A stretch of 64,000 bases of DNA from Dermacoccus abyssi (lineage in GTDB: Bacteria > Actinomycetota > Actinomycetes > Actinomycetales > Dermatophilaceae), in NCBI RefSeq assembly GCF_034541975.1, contig NZ_JAVYJM010000001.1. One strand, given 5' to 3'. Under the pieces are notes generated by a model. The model did not search any database. It was not told the origin of the DNA and saw only the letters and a list, made by a program, of their open reading frames with translations. Below are positions 45,234 to 54,626 of this stretch, piece by piece. A program made the position numbers and the translations under genes. The first letter of the stretch is position 1. Every line of letters starts with the position of its first letter.

Positions 45234-46238
45234 ATGTCATCCACCACGTCACGCCCTGACGCGCAGGCACCGAGCCGATCGCGGCTCGTCGCCGGTGGCC
45301 TCGTGCTGCCCGCGCTCCTCGCGGTCGCCGTCGTCGTGTCCCTGCTCGTCGGGGCCACGGCGCTCACCTCGGGCGACCTCGGTGCGCTCCTGTCTGCACG
45401 CGGCGACCGTACGGTCGTCGGCATCCTCATCGGGGCGGCTGTCGCGATGTCGGGTGCCGCGATGCAGGGCATCACTCGCAACCCTCTCGCCGACCCGGGC
45501 ATTCTCGGCATCAACGCGGGGGCATCACTGCTCGTCGTCGCGGGCATCACGTGGTTCGGCATCAACTCGCTTCTCGGCTACATCGGTTTCGCGCTCGTCG
45601 GCGCCGCGCTCGCCGCGGTGGCCGTGACGGCGCTCGCGACGGCGGCCTCACGCGGATTCGGGGCGTCAAGCAGCGGCCCGCTGTCGATGGCGCTCGCCGG
45701 CATGGTCTTCACGGCCGGCGCGACGTCGATCGCCTCAGCCCTGCTCATCGCCGACGGAAAGTCCCTCGACGTCTACCGCTTCTGGCAGGTCGGCTCGGTC
45801 GCCGGTCGCGAGATCGGCGACATCGTTCCGGTGCTGCCGTTGCTCGCGCTCGGCTTCGGCGTTCTGCTCGTCGCGGGACGGCGCCTCGACATCCTCGCCA
45901 TGGGCGATTCCGTGGCGCGCGGCCTCGGCGAGAAGCCCGAGAAGCTGCGCGTCGTCATCGGCGGTGCTGCCGTGGCACTCGCGGCAGGGGCCGTGGCCGT
46001 CGCGGGGCCGATCGGTTTCGTCGGGCTCGTCGCGCCCCACCTCCTGCGTCCCCTCATCGGGACGTCGTACCGCGTGCTTCTCCCCGCGTCAGCCTTCGTC
46101 GGGGCCAGCCTCGTTCTGCTCGCCGACACGCTCGGCCGCGTCGTCTCCCCGCCCGGCGAAGTGCAGGTCGGCATCATGACGGCCGTCCTCGGCTGCCCGG
46201 CCCTGCTGTGGGTCGTCGCGAGGATGCGATCGCTGTGA
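45234..46238 (+). CDS. FecCD-family iron-siderophore permease (first subunit)
   Basis: A 334-residue integral membrane permease with about ten helices. FecCD signatures are SGAAMQGITRNPLADPGILGINAG near residue 75 and the EAA-like PIGFVGLVAPHLLRPLIG near 265. It forms the channel with the second permease for ferric-siderophore uptake. The start is uncertain: ATG 45234 or 45228, each with a poor ribosome site. Confidence 0.9.
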   Translation: MSSTTSRPDAQAPSRSRLVAGGLVLPALLAVAVVVSLLVGATALTSGDLGALLSARGDRTVVGILIGAAVAMSGAAMQGITRNPLADPGILGINAGASLLVVAGITWFGINSLLGYIGFALVGAALAAVAVTALATAASRGFGASSSGPLSMALAGMVFTAGATSIASALLIADGKSLDVYRFWQVGSVAGREIGDIVPVLPLLALGFGVLLVAGRRLDILAMGDSVARGLGEKPEKLRVVIGGAAVALAAGAVAVAGPIGFVGLVAPHLLRPLIGTSYRVLLPASAFVGASLVLLADTLGRVVSPPGEVQVGIMTAVLGCPALLWVVARMRSL

Positions 46239-47311
46239 ACGAGACGACATCGACTTCTCCCTCCGCGACGCAGATGTCCCCGACGACTCTCGAGCGGTCG
46301 CGCGTCGACACCGATCCGCGCAAACGGCGCCGCCTCGTCGCCCTCGGCGCACTGATCGTCGCGACTCTGGCGATCTTCCTCGTCCGGGTTCTCCTCGGCG
46401 ACTTCACCTTCACCATCACCGATGCCGTGCGCATCGTCCTCGGTGAGCAGATCGACGTGAGCGGCGCGAACTACGTCCTCATGGAGTCGAAGCTGCCGCG
46501 GGCCGTGGCAGCCCTCGTCGGTGGGGCGCTCTTCGGCGCGGCAGGTGCGGCGATGCAGTCGCTCGTGCGTAACCCACTCGCGAGCCCTGACGTCCTCGGC
46601 ATCTCGCTCGGCTCGAGTACAGCGGCTGTGTTCTTTGTGACGTTGCTCGGATGGTCCGGTTGGCCGATCCTCTTCGTCGCCGTGCTGGGCGGCTTCGCCG
46701 TCTCCGGCGTCATCCTGGCTCTCGCCAAGGGGCAGACGGCGCGCATGATCCTCGTCGGTATCGCGATGGCTGCGGGTCTGCAGTCGGTGATCCAGTGGAT
46801 CCTGCTCAAGTCCAACGCCTTCCAGGCGCAGGACGCGATGGTGTGGCTCGCCGGTTCGGTCTCGGACGTCACGTGGCCCGAGATCGCACGGCTCGCGGGT
46901 ATCGGGCTTCCGATGCTCGTCGTGCTCGCCGTCCTGGCTCATCGCCTGCGCGTGCTCGAACTCGGTCGACCGCTCGCCGTCGGCCTCGGCGTTCCCGACG
47001 GCGCCACACGAGCCTTCGTCTTCGTCGGCGTCGTGCTCGGCATCGCCGTCGCGACGAGCGTCTGTGGCCCGGTCGCCTTCGTCGCCCTGCTCGCCGGCCC
47101 GATCGCCCGTCGTCTCATGGGGCGCACGAGCATCGTCGCTGCGGCTCTCGTCGGAGCGAGCATCACGATTGCCGGCGACTACGTCGGCGCCTACCTCATC
47201 CCCGGCGGCGGCAAGCTGCCCGTCGGCGTCATCACCGGACTCGCCGGCGCGCCCGTGCTCGCCTGGCTCCTCGTCGCATCGCAGCGAGGCCGATCGAAAG
47301 GAACGCGATGA
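46235..47311 (+). CDS. FecCD-family iron-siderophore permease (second subunit)
   Basis: A 358-residue permease partner. Family blocks are GAAGAAMQSLVRNPLASPDVLGISLGS near residue 100 and CGPVAFVALLAGPIARRLMG near 275. A hydrophilic N-terminus of about 30 residues precedes the first helix. GTG 46235 overlaps the stop of the first permease as GTGA, indicating translational coupling and equal amounts. Confidence 0.92.
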   Translation: MNETTSTSPSATQMSPTTLERSRVDTDPRKRRRLVALGALIVATLAIFLVRVLLGDFTFTITDAVRIVLGEQIDVSGANYVLMESKLPRAVAALVGGALFGAAGAAMQSLVRNPLASPDVLGISLGSSTAAVFFVTLLGWSGWPILFVAVLGGFAVSGVILALAKGQTARMILVGIAMAAGLQSVIQWILLKSNAFQAQDAMVWLAGSVSDVTWPEIARLAGIGLPMLVVLAVLAHRLRVLELGRPLAVGLGVPDGATRAFVFVGVVLGIAVATSVCGPVAFVALLAGPIARRLMGRTSIVAAALVGASITIAGDYVGAYLIPGGGKLPVGVITGLAGAPVLAWLLVASQRGRSKGTR

Positions 47312-48096
47312 CACGGCTTCGCACCGAAGAACTCGTGCTGCGCTACGGCTCGGGCCGAGGCGCCGGGCCCGACGTCGTCCGTGACGTCTCGCTCGAGGTG
47401 CCCGACGGGCAGGTCACCGTCCTCATCGGCGCCAACGGCTGTGGCAAGTCGACGCTGTTCGCGGGCCTCACCCGACTCATGACGCCGGCGTCCGGGCGGG
47501 TGCTGCTCGACGACGCCGACGTCGCGTCCGAGCCGACGCGTGACGTCGCGAAGAAGGTGGCGCTCCTGCCCCAGAACCCGCTGGCTCCCGAAGGGATGAG
47601 TGTCGCGGAACTCGTGCGTCAAGGGCGCACCCCGCACCTCGGTTTGCTCGGGCGCGGTGGCCCCGAGGACGACGAGGTGGTCGCCGAGGCGATGCGCGTC
47701 ACCGGCGTGGACGACCTCGCCGAGCGACCGGTCGAGGACCTCTCCGGCGGTCAGCGTCAGCGGGTGTGGCTCGCACTCGCACTCGCTCAGGACACGGACA
47801 TCTTGCTGCTCGACGAGCCGACGAGCTTCCTCGACATCGGTCACGCGGTGGAGTTGCTCGACGTCGTGCGGCGCCGCAACGCCGAGCGTGGCACGACCGT
47901 CGTCATGGTGCTGCACGACCTGTTCCTCGCGGCGCGTTACGCCGATCATCTCGTCGCGATGTCCGACGGGAAGATCGTCGCGCAGGGCGCGGCGGCGGAG
48001 GTTCTCACCGCCGAACTGGCGAAGCGTCTGTACGGCATCGAGTGTGTGGTTCTCGAGGATCCGTCCACGGGTCGTCCGGTCGTCCTGCCGCGCTAG
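47308..48096 (+). CDS. Iron-siderophore ABC transporter ATP-binding protein
   Basis: A 262-residue FepC-type ATPase that powers uptake. Walker A GANGCGKSTLF is near residue 40, the signature LSGGQRQRVWLA near 147, and Walker B DILLLDEPTSFLD near 167. ATG overlaps the second permease stop as ATGA and has GGA upstream. It completes the binding protein-permease-permease-ATPase operon. Confidence 0.93.
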   Translation: MTRLRTEELVLRYGSGRGAGPDVVRDVSLEVPDGQVTVLIGANGCGKSTLFAGLTRLMTPASGRVLLDDADVASEPTRDVAKKVALLPQNPLAPEGMSVAELVRQGRTPHLGLLGRGGPEDDEVVAEAMRVTGVDDLAERPVEDLSGGQRQRVWLALALAQDTDILLLDEPTSFLDIGHAVELLDVVRRRNAERGTTVVMVLHDLFLAARYADHLVAMSDGKIVAQGAAAEVLTAELAKRLYGIECVVLEDPSTGRPVVLPR

Positions 48097-48136
48097 TGTG
48101 AGCCTCACAGTCGGCAGTGTTCGGGAGGGGTTCGTC

Positions 48137-48922
48137 ATGAAGTCGCTCAGGGTGGGCACGGCAGGGCTCGCGCTCACCACGGTGCTCGCCGGGTGCGGCA
48201 CGTTCGGTGCGGAGGGCACCTCGACGAGCAGTTCCTCGTCGCAGAGCTCCAGTTCGACGAGCGAGAGTTCGCCGTCGGAGTCGTCGTCGAGCGAATCGTC
48301 CGCGACGGAGTCGTCCACCTCGTCCGAATCGTCCTCCTCGAGCTCGTCCCCGACTTCCTCCTCGAGTGCCTCGTCGAGTGATGCGGGCAACGCCGCTCTG
48401 CCGGCCGGCACAAAGCTCGTCACGGCTCCTGACGCCGGGATGAGCTTCGCCGTGCCGTCGGGCTGGCAGAAGGTCGAGGCGTCGCTTCTCGACAACCCGC
48501 GCTCGAAGAAGAACATCGAACCGCTCGCGAAGAAGTCCGGGCTCACGCCCGAGCAGATGGTCAAGCAGTTCGAGACCCAGGCCGACATCGTCGTCATCGA
48601 TCTGTCCGGCGCGTCGAACTTCGCCGACAACGCGAACGTCACGAAGAACGCCATCCCCGTGAAGCCCACGAAGGGCCAACTCGACGCGTCGTTCGACCAG
48701 ATCGGCGGAAAGCCCGTCTCCTTCAAGGAGATCGAGACGCCGCTCGGACAGGCTGTGCAGTACGAGTACAGCCTGCCGGTAGCCGAGACCACCGTCCGCG
48801 GCGTCGCGCTCTACGTGCCGGACGGCAAGGGCTCGTACCGCAACATCACTGTCAGCTCCGGCACGGCCGAGCGGGCACAGAAGCTGGCCAAGGACATCGT
48901 CAGCAGCCTGCGTGAGTCCTGA
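48137..48922 (+). CDS. Serine-rich lipoprotein of unknown function
   Basis: A 261-residue lipoprotein: lipobox VLAGCGT near residue 19, then a 55-residue tract almost entirely of Ser with Glu/Thr (residues 28-83). A C-terminal domain (residues 95-261) begins GMSFAVPSGWQKVE and ends VSSGTAERAQKLAKDIV, an LpqN/PsbP-like shape. The Ser tract probably spans the wall. GGGAGG lies upstream of the ATG. It may be co-transcribed with the next gene, which starts inside its 3' end. Confidence 0.8.
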   Translation: MKSLRVGTAGLALTTVLAGCGTFGAEGTSTSSSSSQSSSSTSESSPSESSSSESSATESSTSSESSSSSSSPTSSSSASSSDAGNAALPAGTKLVTAPDAGMSFAVPSGWQKVEASLLDNPRSKKNIEPLAKKSGLTPEQMVKQFETQADIVVIDLSGASNFADNANVTKNAIPVKPTKGQLDASFDQIGGKPVSFKEIETPLGQAVQYEYSLPVAETTVRGVALYVPDGKGSYRNITVSSGTAERAQKLAKDIVSSLRES

Positions 48923-49295
48923 CCCTGTGTGGTTGTCGCGCCAGGAGTTCGAGGACGCCGTCGGTGACGCGCTCGACGCGGTGCCGACGCAGTTCCTCGA
49001 CCGCCTCGACAACGTCGTTTTCCAGGTCGAGGACGAGCCCACGCCCGAGCAGCTCGCCGACGTCGCCGGTGGGGAGCTGCTCGGTCTGTACGTGGGCGTC
49101 GCGTTGCCTGACCGCGGAGAGGGCTATGGATGGGGCAGCTTGCCCGATCGCATCTACCTGTTCTCCGGTCCGATTCAGCGCCTCTCGAGGACGCGGGAGG
49201 AAGTCGTCGAGCAGATCCGCGTCACGTTGCTGCACGAAATCGGCCACTACTTCGGCATCGACGACCACCGCTTGCATGAACTCGGGTGGGGCTGA
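48912..49295 (+). CDS. Zinc-metallopeptidase family protein (HExxH)
   Basis: A 127-residue single-domain putative zinc metallopeptidase (minigluzincin-like, DUF1025 type). The metal site is LLHEIGHYFGID near residue 108, with a further acidic residue nearby. Family blocks are FEDAVGDALDAVP and LPDRIYLFSGPIQR. GTG 48912 lies within the lipoprotein gene's end (11-base overlap); a GTG a few codons later is possible. The substrate is unknown. Confidence 0.85.
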   Translation: MSPDPVWLSRQEFEDAVGDALDAVPTQFLDRLDNVVFQVEDEPTPEQLADVAGGELLGLYVGVALPDRGEGYGWGSLPDRIYLFSGPIQRLSRTREEVVEQIRVTLLHEIGHYFGIDDHRLHELGWG

Positions 49296-49301
49296 GCCGG
49301 C

Positions 49302-49967
49302 TCAATCGCTGAGAGCCCATGCCCCGACGACGTCGGGGCGATCGGTCTCCCACATCGCCACCGTCCACCCGCGGATCGGGCGGGCACGCACGTCGCTGAC
49401 GTCGTCGCGGTCCAGCGGCACCGTGATGCCCTCGCCCGTTCCCTTTAGGAGCGCCTCCTTGCGCGTCCAGATCTCGGTGAAGACGCTGCACGCCGCCCGC
49501 GAGGACGTCTCGAGCGCTGCGGTGACGGCAGCCCGCTCGCGCAAGTGCAGCTGCGTCGCCACGTCGCGGACCACGTCGAGCTCGGCCACCTCCTCGAGGT
49601 CGAACCCGACGGGACGTTCGGCGAGGGCGAGCGCGACGACGGGACGCGGGCCACGCACGCTGGTCACCGAGAAATGCAGATCGGCTGCACGCGGATAGGG
49701 CCGTCCGTGCGGGCCGCCGCACTGCACACACGGACGGTGGTCGATGACGATCTCGGCCGGAGACCCGCCGAGACGCGCAGCCAGTTCGGTGCGCAGCAGG
49801 GCCCGGCGGGCGACGAACATGCGGTGGGTCTCGCCGTCGCGCAACGTGTTCGCGTGGTGAAGCTCGTCGGGGGAGAGACACGCACGTTCCGCGTCGAGGT
49901 CGTCGGTCGGGGCAGGCGTGCGCAGGATGATCGTCGGGGGCGTGATGGGCTGACGCTCGCGGCTCAC
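49302..49967 (-). CDS. Sfp-type 4'-phosphopantetheinyl transferase
   Basis: A 221-residue enzyme that attaches phosphopantetheine from CoA to carrier proteins (fatty-acid, polyketide or siderophore NRPS). The signatures are VGFDLEEV near residue 120 and WTRKEALLKGTGEG near 170, carrying Mg-binding and catalytic residues. GTG 49967 is chosen because the family sequence starts soon after; an in-frame GTG at 50018 would overlap the promoter of the helicase gene. It is convergent with the metallopeptidase gene. Confidence 0.85.
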   Translation of the reverse strand: MSRERQPITPPTIILRTPAPTDDLDAERACLSPDELHHANTLRDGETHRMFVARRALLRTELAARLGGSPAEIVIDHRPCVQCGGPHGRPYPRAADLHFSVTSVRGPRPVVALALAERPVGFDLEEVAELDVVRDVATQLHLRERAAVTAALETSSRAACSVFTEIWTRKEALLKGTGEGITVPLDRDDVSDVRARPIRGWTVAMWETDRPDVVGAWALSD

Positions 49968-50071
49968 AAGCTCATCGTAGGCGGGTTGCGAGGTGGGTGC
50001 CTCGGTCCCGGTCCGCACCTCGCACGGGCGGAGCTCCGGCGTTGTCGGTGGGCTGCGTTAACCTCGCGCAC

Positions 50072-53000
50072 GTGACGATGAAGTTCGAGCCGGACGAGGC
50101 CACGTGGGTGCTGTCGAGCACCGATGTCGGTCTGGCGGCCGTCGTCGGGGAGGGTGCGTTCAGCCGGGGCCTCGACTATGCCATCGGCGGCAAGGTCGTC
50201 GCGCTGGCCACGGCGGACCGTGGGCGGGTGCTCATGGGTACCGTCACCGGCAACGGGCTCGCCCCGTACCAGTGCCTCGTCACGCACAAGGGCGAGGCGG
50301 CCAACGGTGAGCCGCTGTGGGTTTCGCGGTGCACGTGCCCTGTCGCTACCGAGTGCAAGCACGCCGTCGCCGCCATCATCGCGGCGCGCCGTGCGATTAC
50401 CGACGGCGTGAGCAAGGGTTCGATCTCGCGCACCCCCGCACGTTCGAGCGCCCAGTCCAACGTCGTGCCCCTCTTCGGCGGCAGCGGCGTGGCCACCGCG
50501 TCCTGGCGGGCACGGTTGTCGGAATCCCTCGGACCCTCGGAGCCCGAGCGGGTGGAGAAGCGGGTCGAGAGTCCCACAAGCAGTTCGTGGCGCGCCCAGC
50601 TCGGTCTGCAGTTCGAGGCCAAGGCTCGGCCCGCGTCGATGTCGGACTCGACGCCGGTGCAGCGCCTCGAGCTCAAGCCGACGAAGCTCATGCGCACCGG
50701 GCGCTGGTCGCGCACGGCGACGTGGCTCGACGTGCGCAGCAGCGCGGGTATCTCCGAGGCCGAAGAGCATCAGCAGGAAGTGCTCAAGCGCTTCGTCGCG
50801 GCGCACAAGCCCCAGGTCGGCAGCGGTCAGACGGTCTACCTCGACGAACTCGGCCCCGGTGTCTGGCCGGGGCTTCGCGAGGTGGCCGACGCCGGCATCA
50901 CGCTCATGCTCGCGGCCACGCCCGGTGAGGGCGTCACGCTCGCCGAGCCCGCGGAGGTCACGCTCGGCATCCACCGCAGCGAGGCCGGGCTCGTCCTGAC
51001 GGCCGACGTCGTCGGCGTCGACCTCGAACCCGAGTTCGGTACGGCCATCCTCATCGGCGAGCCGGCTCACGGCGTCGCCGTGCTCGACCGCGGCAGCCTG
51101 CGGCTCGTACCGTTCCACGAGACGCCGCACTCGGTGCTCCAACCGCTCCTGCTGGGCGACGTCATCGAGATTCCCGAGGACGAGATCCCCGAGTTCGAGA
51201 GCGAGTTCCTGCCCCGCCTGCGTCGTCACACAAGCATCAGTGACGTCACGAACACCCTGAGCGATCCGGTCGAACCGCGTCTGCTCCTCGTCGTCACGCC
51301 GAAGACGGTGGGCAAGGTCGAGGTCGAGACGTTCTTCACCTACGGCGACAAGCGAGTCACGTCGACGCCGGTGGGTCGTGGGCGTCAGTTCTCGAGCGAG
51401 AGCGCCGTCATCGCCCGCGCCGCCGTCCTCCTCGGGCGTCTGCGCCTCACACGTTCGGTGCCCGGCTTCGATCTGTGGGTCAAGCCGAAGGCCGAGCTCC
51501 TCGGCATGGAGGCGGTCAAGCTCGCCGACGCCGTTCCCGAACTCAAGGCCGTCGACGGTGTCGACGTCGTCATGGCGGGTGAGCTGCCCGTCTACGAGGA
51601 GGCCGAGGACGATCCCATCATCGAGGTGGGCGTCAACGAGGCCGGCAACAAGCCGGACTGGCTCGACCTGCAGATCACCATCAGCGTCGACGGCCAGGAG
51701 GTGCCCTACCCCAACCTCATCGAGGCGCTGCACCGCGGCGACGAGACGATGATGCTGCCGTCGGGCACGTACTTCCGGCTCGACTCGCCCCAGCTTCGTG
51801 ACATCTCACGCGTTCTCGAGGAAGCCCAGGAGCTCACCGACAAGACCTCGGAGAAGCTGCAGATCAGCCGCTACGACATCGGCCTGTGGGACCAGCTCGT
51901 GGGGCTCGGGGTTGTCGAGCAGCAGCGCACGGCATGGCAGGAGGCCGTCGAGGGCCTGACGAAGCAGGGCTGGAACCCGCGGGCGGTCGAGACGCCGGTG
52001 GCGTTCGATGCCACGTTGCGGCCCTACCAGCTCGAGGGCTACGCCTGGCTCGCCAATCTGTGGGACGCGCGTCTCGGCGGGGTCTTGGCCGACGACATGG
52101 GCCTCGGTAAGACCATCCAGACGCTGGCGATGCTCGAACGGGCCCGCGCGGCAGGGGAACTCGACGACGCTCCGGCCCTCGTCATCGCGCCCACCTCGGT
52201 GCTCGGCGTGTGGGCACGCGAGGCGGCGCAGTTCACGCCGAAGCTGCGTGTCAGTGTCCTCAACGCCACGTCGAAGAAGCGCGGCACGGAGGTGGCCCAG
52301 GAGATCCGCGACGAGCGTGCCCATGTCGTCGTGACGAGCTATGCGGTGGCCCGCCTCGATGCCGACAACTTCCACGCCTGCTCGTGGCGCGCCCTCGTGC
52401 TCGACGAAGCCCAGATGGTCAAGAACCACACGTCGCAGACGTTCCAGGCCATCAAGAAGATCGGGGCGCCGTTCGGCCTGGCCATCTCGGGCACACCGCT
52501 CGAGAACTCCGTCATGGATGTCTGGTCGCTGTTCAACCTCGTCGCGCCGGGCCTCTTCCCCCGACCGGAGGACTTCATCCGGCGCTACCGCAAGCCGATC
52601 GAGCAGGGCGAAGGGCACGTCGTCACCGACGCCCTGTCAGCGCTACGCCGCCGCATCGGGCCGCTCATGTTGCGTCGGCGCAAGCAGGACGTGGCCCCCG
52701 ACCTTCCCGAGAAGCAGATCCAGCGGGTCGATGTCGCGCTGTCGCCTCAGCACGAGCGTGTCTACAAGCGGCACCTTCGCCGCGAGCAGCAGCGCGTCAT
52801 GGGGCTGCTCAAGGATCCGGACGCCAACCGCGTCGAGATTCTCGCGGCGCTCACGCGCCTTCGCCGACTCGCGCTCGACCCGGCGCTCGTCGATGACGAG
52901 TTCTCTGGGCGGAGCGTCTCGCGCAAGGTCGAGGCCGTCGTCCAGCAACTCGCCGACATCGCGGGCGAGGGGCATCGTGCGCTCGTCTTCAGCCAGTTCA

Positions 53001-53419
53001 CCGACTTCCTCACCATCGTGCGTGAGGCCGCGGCGGATGCCGGTGTCTCCACGGCCTACCTCGACGGCTCGACCCGCAACCGGCAGCAGGTCGTCGACGA
53101 GTTCAAGGACGGCGACGCCGACGCGTTCTTCATCTCGCTCAAGGCGGGCGGCACCGGGCTCACGCTCACCGAGGCCGATTACGTCATCGTCCTCGACCCG
53201 TGGTGGAACCCGGCCGCCGAGGATCAGGCCATCGATCGCGCCCACCGCATCGGGCAGACGAATCCGGTCATGGTCTACCGCTACGTCAGCGCCGGAACCA
53301 TCGAGGACAAGGTCGTCGAGCTGCAGGAGAAGAAGCGCAAGCTCTTCGAGGACGTCGTCGACGCAGGGGCCGGCGGTGGTCGCCTGAGCGGCGCGGACAT
53401 CGCAGCACTTCTCGAATGA
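50072..53419 (+). CDS. SWIM-domain SNF2 family helicase
   Basis: A 1115-residue DNA translocase. An N-terminal SWIM zinc finger (CTCPVATECKHAVAAI, CxCxnCxH) is near residue 90. The SNF2 ATPase starts near 660 with DDMGLGKTIQTLAML, has a DEAQ-type Walker B (LVLDEAQMVKN) near 780 and SGTPLENSVMDVWSLFNL near 810. The C-terminal helicase motifs KAGGTGLTLTEADYVIVLDP and QAIDRAHRIGQT are near 1030-1060. It is a widespread actinobacterial core gene, probably in DNA repair or replication. GTG 50072 or ATG 50078 are both possible. Confidence 0.92.
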   Translation: MTMKFEPDEATWVLSSTDVGLAAVVGEGAFSRGLDYAIGGKVVALATADRGRVLMGTVTGNGLAPYQCLVTHKGEAANGEPLWVSRCTCPVATECKHAVAAIIAARRAITDGVSKGSISRTPARSSAQSNVVPLFGGSGVATASWRARLSESLGPSEPERVEKRVESPTSSSWRAQLGLQFEAKARPASMSDSTPVQRLELKPTKLMRTGRWSRTATWLDVRSSAGISEAEEHQQEVLKRFVAAHKPQVGSGQTVYLDELGPGVWPGLREVADAGITLMLAATPGEGVTLAEPAEVTLGIHRSEAGLVLTADVVGVDLEPEFGTAILIGEPAHGVAVLDRGSLRLVPFHETPHSVLQPLLLGDVIEIPEDEIPEFESEFLPRLRRHTSISDVTNTLSDPVEPRLLLVVTPKTVGKVEVETFFTYGDKRVTSTPVGRGRQFSSESAVIARAAVLLGRLRLTRSVPGFDLWVKPKAELLGMEAVKLADAVPELKAVDGVDVVMAGELPVYEEAEDDPIIEVGVNEAGNKPDWLDLQITISVDGQEVPYPNLIEALHRGDETMMLPSGTYFRLDSPQLRDISRVLEEAQELTDKTSEKLQISRYDIGLWDQLVGLGVVEQQRTAWQEAVEGLTKQGWNPRAVETPVAFDATLRPYQLEGYAWLANLWDARLGGVLADDMGLGKTIQTLAMLERARAAGELDDAPALVIAPTSVLGVWAREAAQFTPKLRVSVLNATSKKRGTEVAQEIRDERAHVVVTSYAVARLDADNFHACSWRALVLDEAQMVKNHTSQTFQAIKKIGAPFGLAISGTPLENSVMDVWSLFNLVAPGLFPRPEDFIRRYRKPIEQGEGHVVTDALSALRRRIGPLMLRRRKQDVAPDLPEKQIQRVDVALSPQHERVYKRHLRREQQRVMGLLKDPDANRVEILAALTRLRRLALDPALVDDEFSGRSVSRKVEAVVQQLADIAGEGHRALVFSQFTDFLTIVREAAADAGVSTAYLDGSTRNRQQVVDEFKDGDADAFFISLKAGGTGLTLTEADYVIVLDPWWNPAAEDQAIDRAHRIGQTNPVMVYRYVSAGTIEDKVVELQEKKRKLFEDVVDAGAGGGRLSGADIAALLE

Positions 53420-53470
53420 GAACGAATCAAGTATCTTGATGTCAAGATACTTCGACGGAAGGTGCAGCCG

Positions 53471-54214
53471 ATGACCCGAGAGTGGAACGCCAAGGTCTAC
53501 GACGAGCTGCCGTTGCCGCACGTTGCCTGGGGCAAGCGCACGATCGAGCGCCTGAACCTCGCCGGCACCGAGCGCGTCCTCGATGCCGGCTGCGGTACGG
53601 GCCGCGACGCCGAGGAGCTCCTGCGCCGGTTCCCCGACGTCGAGCTCGTCGGCATCGACGGGTCGTCGCAGATGGTGGAGCAGGCCCGCGAGCGCTTCGC
53701 CGATCGACCAGCCGAGCGTGCGAGCTTCCACGTGCGCGACCTCGAGCAGCCGCTCGACCTCGAAGGCTCCTTCCACGCCGTGATGAGCGTGGCCTGCTTC
53801 CACTGGATCGCCGACCACGACGCGCTGTTCGCGAATCTCGCCGAGGTGATGCGTCCCGGCGCCCGCCTCGCGTCCGACTCTGGCGGCGAGGGCAACATCG
53901 CCATCGTCGAGGCGGCCATTTCCCGAGTTCGCGGCGTGCCGAACGAGCCGAAGGGCTTCGTGGGGCCGCAGGAGACGAAGGAGCGCCTGGAGCGTCACGG
54001 CTTCGACGTCGAGCGCGTCGAACTGCGTCCCAGCCCCGTGCGCATCGACGATCCGGCCACGATGGAGCGCTACCTCGCCACGATCTGTCTCGGTGGATAC
54101 CTCGACGGCATGACGGATGACGAGGCCCGCGAGTTCACCCGGGCCGTGCGTGAGGCGATGAGCGAGCCGGTGCTCGACTACGTCCGCCTCGAGATCGACG
54201 CACTGCGCCGCTGA
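53471..54214 (+). CDS. SAM-dependent methyltransferase (trans-aconitate methyltransferase-like)
   Basis: A 247-residue class I methyltransferase. The start MTREWNAKVYDELPLPHVAWG matches trans-aconitate-type enzymes. Motif I VLDAGCGTGRDAEELLRRF is near residue 40, and the AVMSVACFHWIADHDALF block near 108. ATG has GGAAGG upstream. It probably methylates a small carboxylate or acts as a detoxifying enzyme; the exact substrate is unknown. Confidence 0.85.
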   Translation: MTREWNAKVYDELPLPHVAWGKRTIERLNLAGTERVLDAGCGTGRDAEELLRRFPDVELVGIDGSSQMVEQARERFADRPAERASFHVRDLEQPLDLEGSFHAVMSVACFHWIADHDALFANLAEVMRPGARLASDSGGEGNIAIVEAAISRVRGVPNEPKGFVGPQETKERLERHGFDVERVELRPSPVRIDDPATMERYLATICLGGYLDGMTDDEAREFTRAVREAMSEPVLDYVRLEIDALRR

Positions 54215-54217
54215 CGT

Positions 54218-54567
54218 TCAGCCGCGAAGGATCGAGGTCATCTTCTTCCCGCGGGCGAGTTCGTCGACGAGTTTGTCGAGGTAGCGGATCCGCTGCATGA
54301 GGGGGTCCTCGATTTCCTCTACCCGGTGCCCGCAGATGACGCCGGTGATGAGTTCCGCGTTCGTGTTGAACGCCGGGGCCCGTCGAAGAAGACCTGCATC
54401 GTCACCCCGTCGTCGATGACGCGGCGGATGCCCTCGTCGTCATACCCCGTGAGCCACGTGATGACCTCGTGCAGCTCGGCGACGCTGCGCCCCTTGCGCT
54501 CCACCTTCGTGACGTAGTGCGGGTAGACGCTCGCGAACGGGGTGTCGAAGATACGGTGGCCTGCCAT
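54218..54567 (-). pseudogene. DUF2200 family protein gene, frameshifted
   Basis: The ATG at 54567 opens a DUF2200-type protein (MAGHRIFDTPFASVYPHYV ... ITWLTGYDDEGIRRVID). Near 54380, beside a GGGGCCCC run, the frame changes. The remainder (FNTNAELITGVICGHRVEEI, then YLDKLVDELARGKKMTSIL) is in another frame to the stop at 54218. One base restores a protein of about 115 residues, the usual family size. A homopolymer sequencing error is as likely as real decay. Function of the family is unknown. Confidence 0.75.
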
Positions 54568-54626
54568 GGCCACGAGTATGCCGGTTTGCACAGCGACGGA
54601 GACGATGCGCCCGTACGGTCGGGGGC

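Noticed and set aside
48222..48380. Tandem repeat tract
   Set aside because: It is the serine-codon-rich linker of the lipoprotein, irregular at DNA level, not a true tandem repeat.
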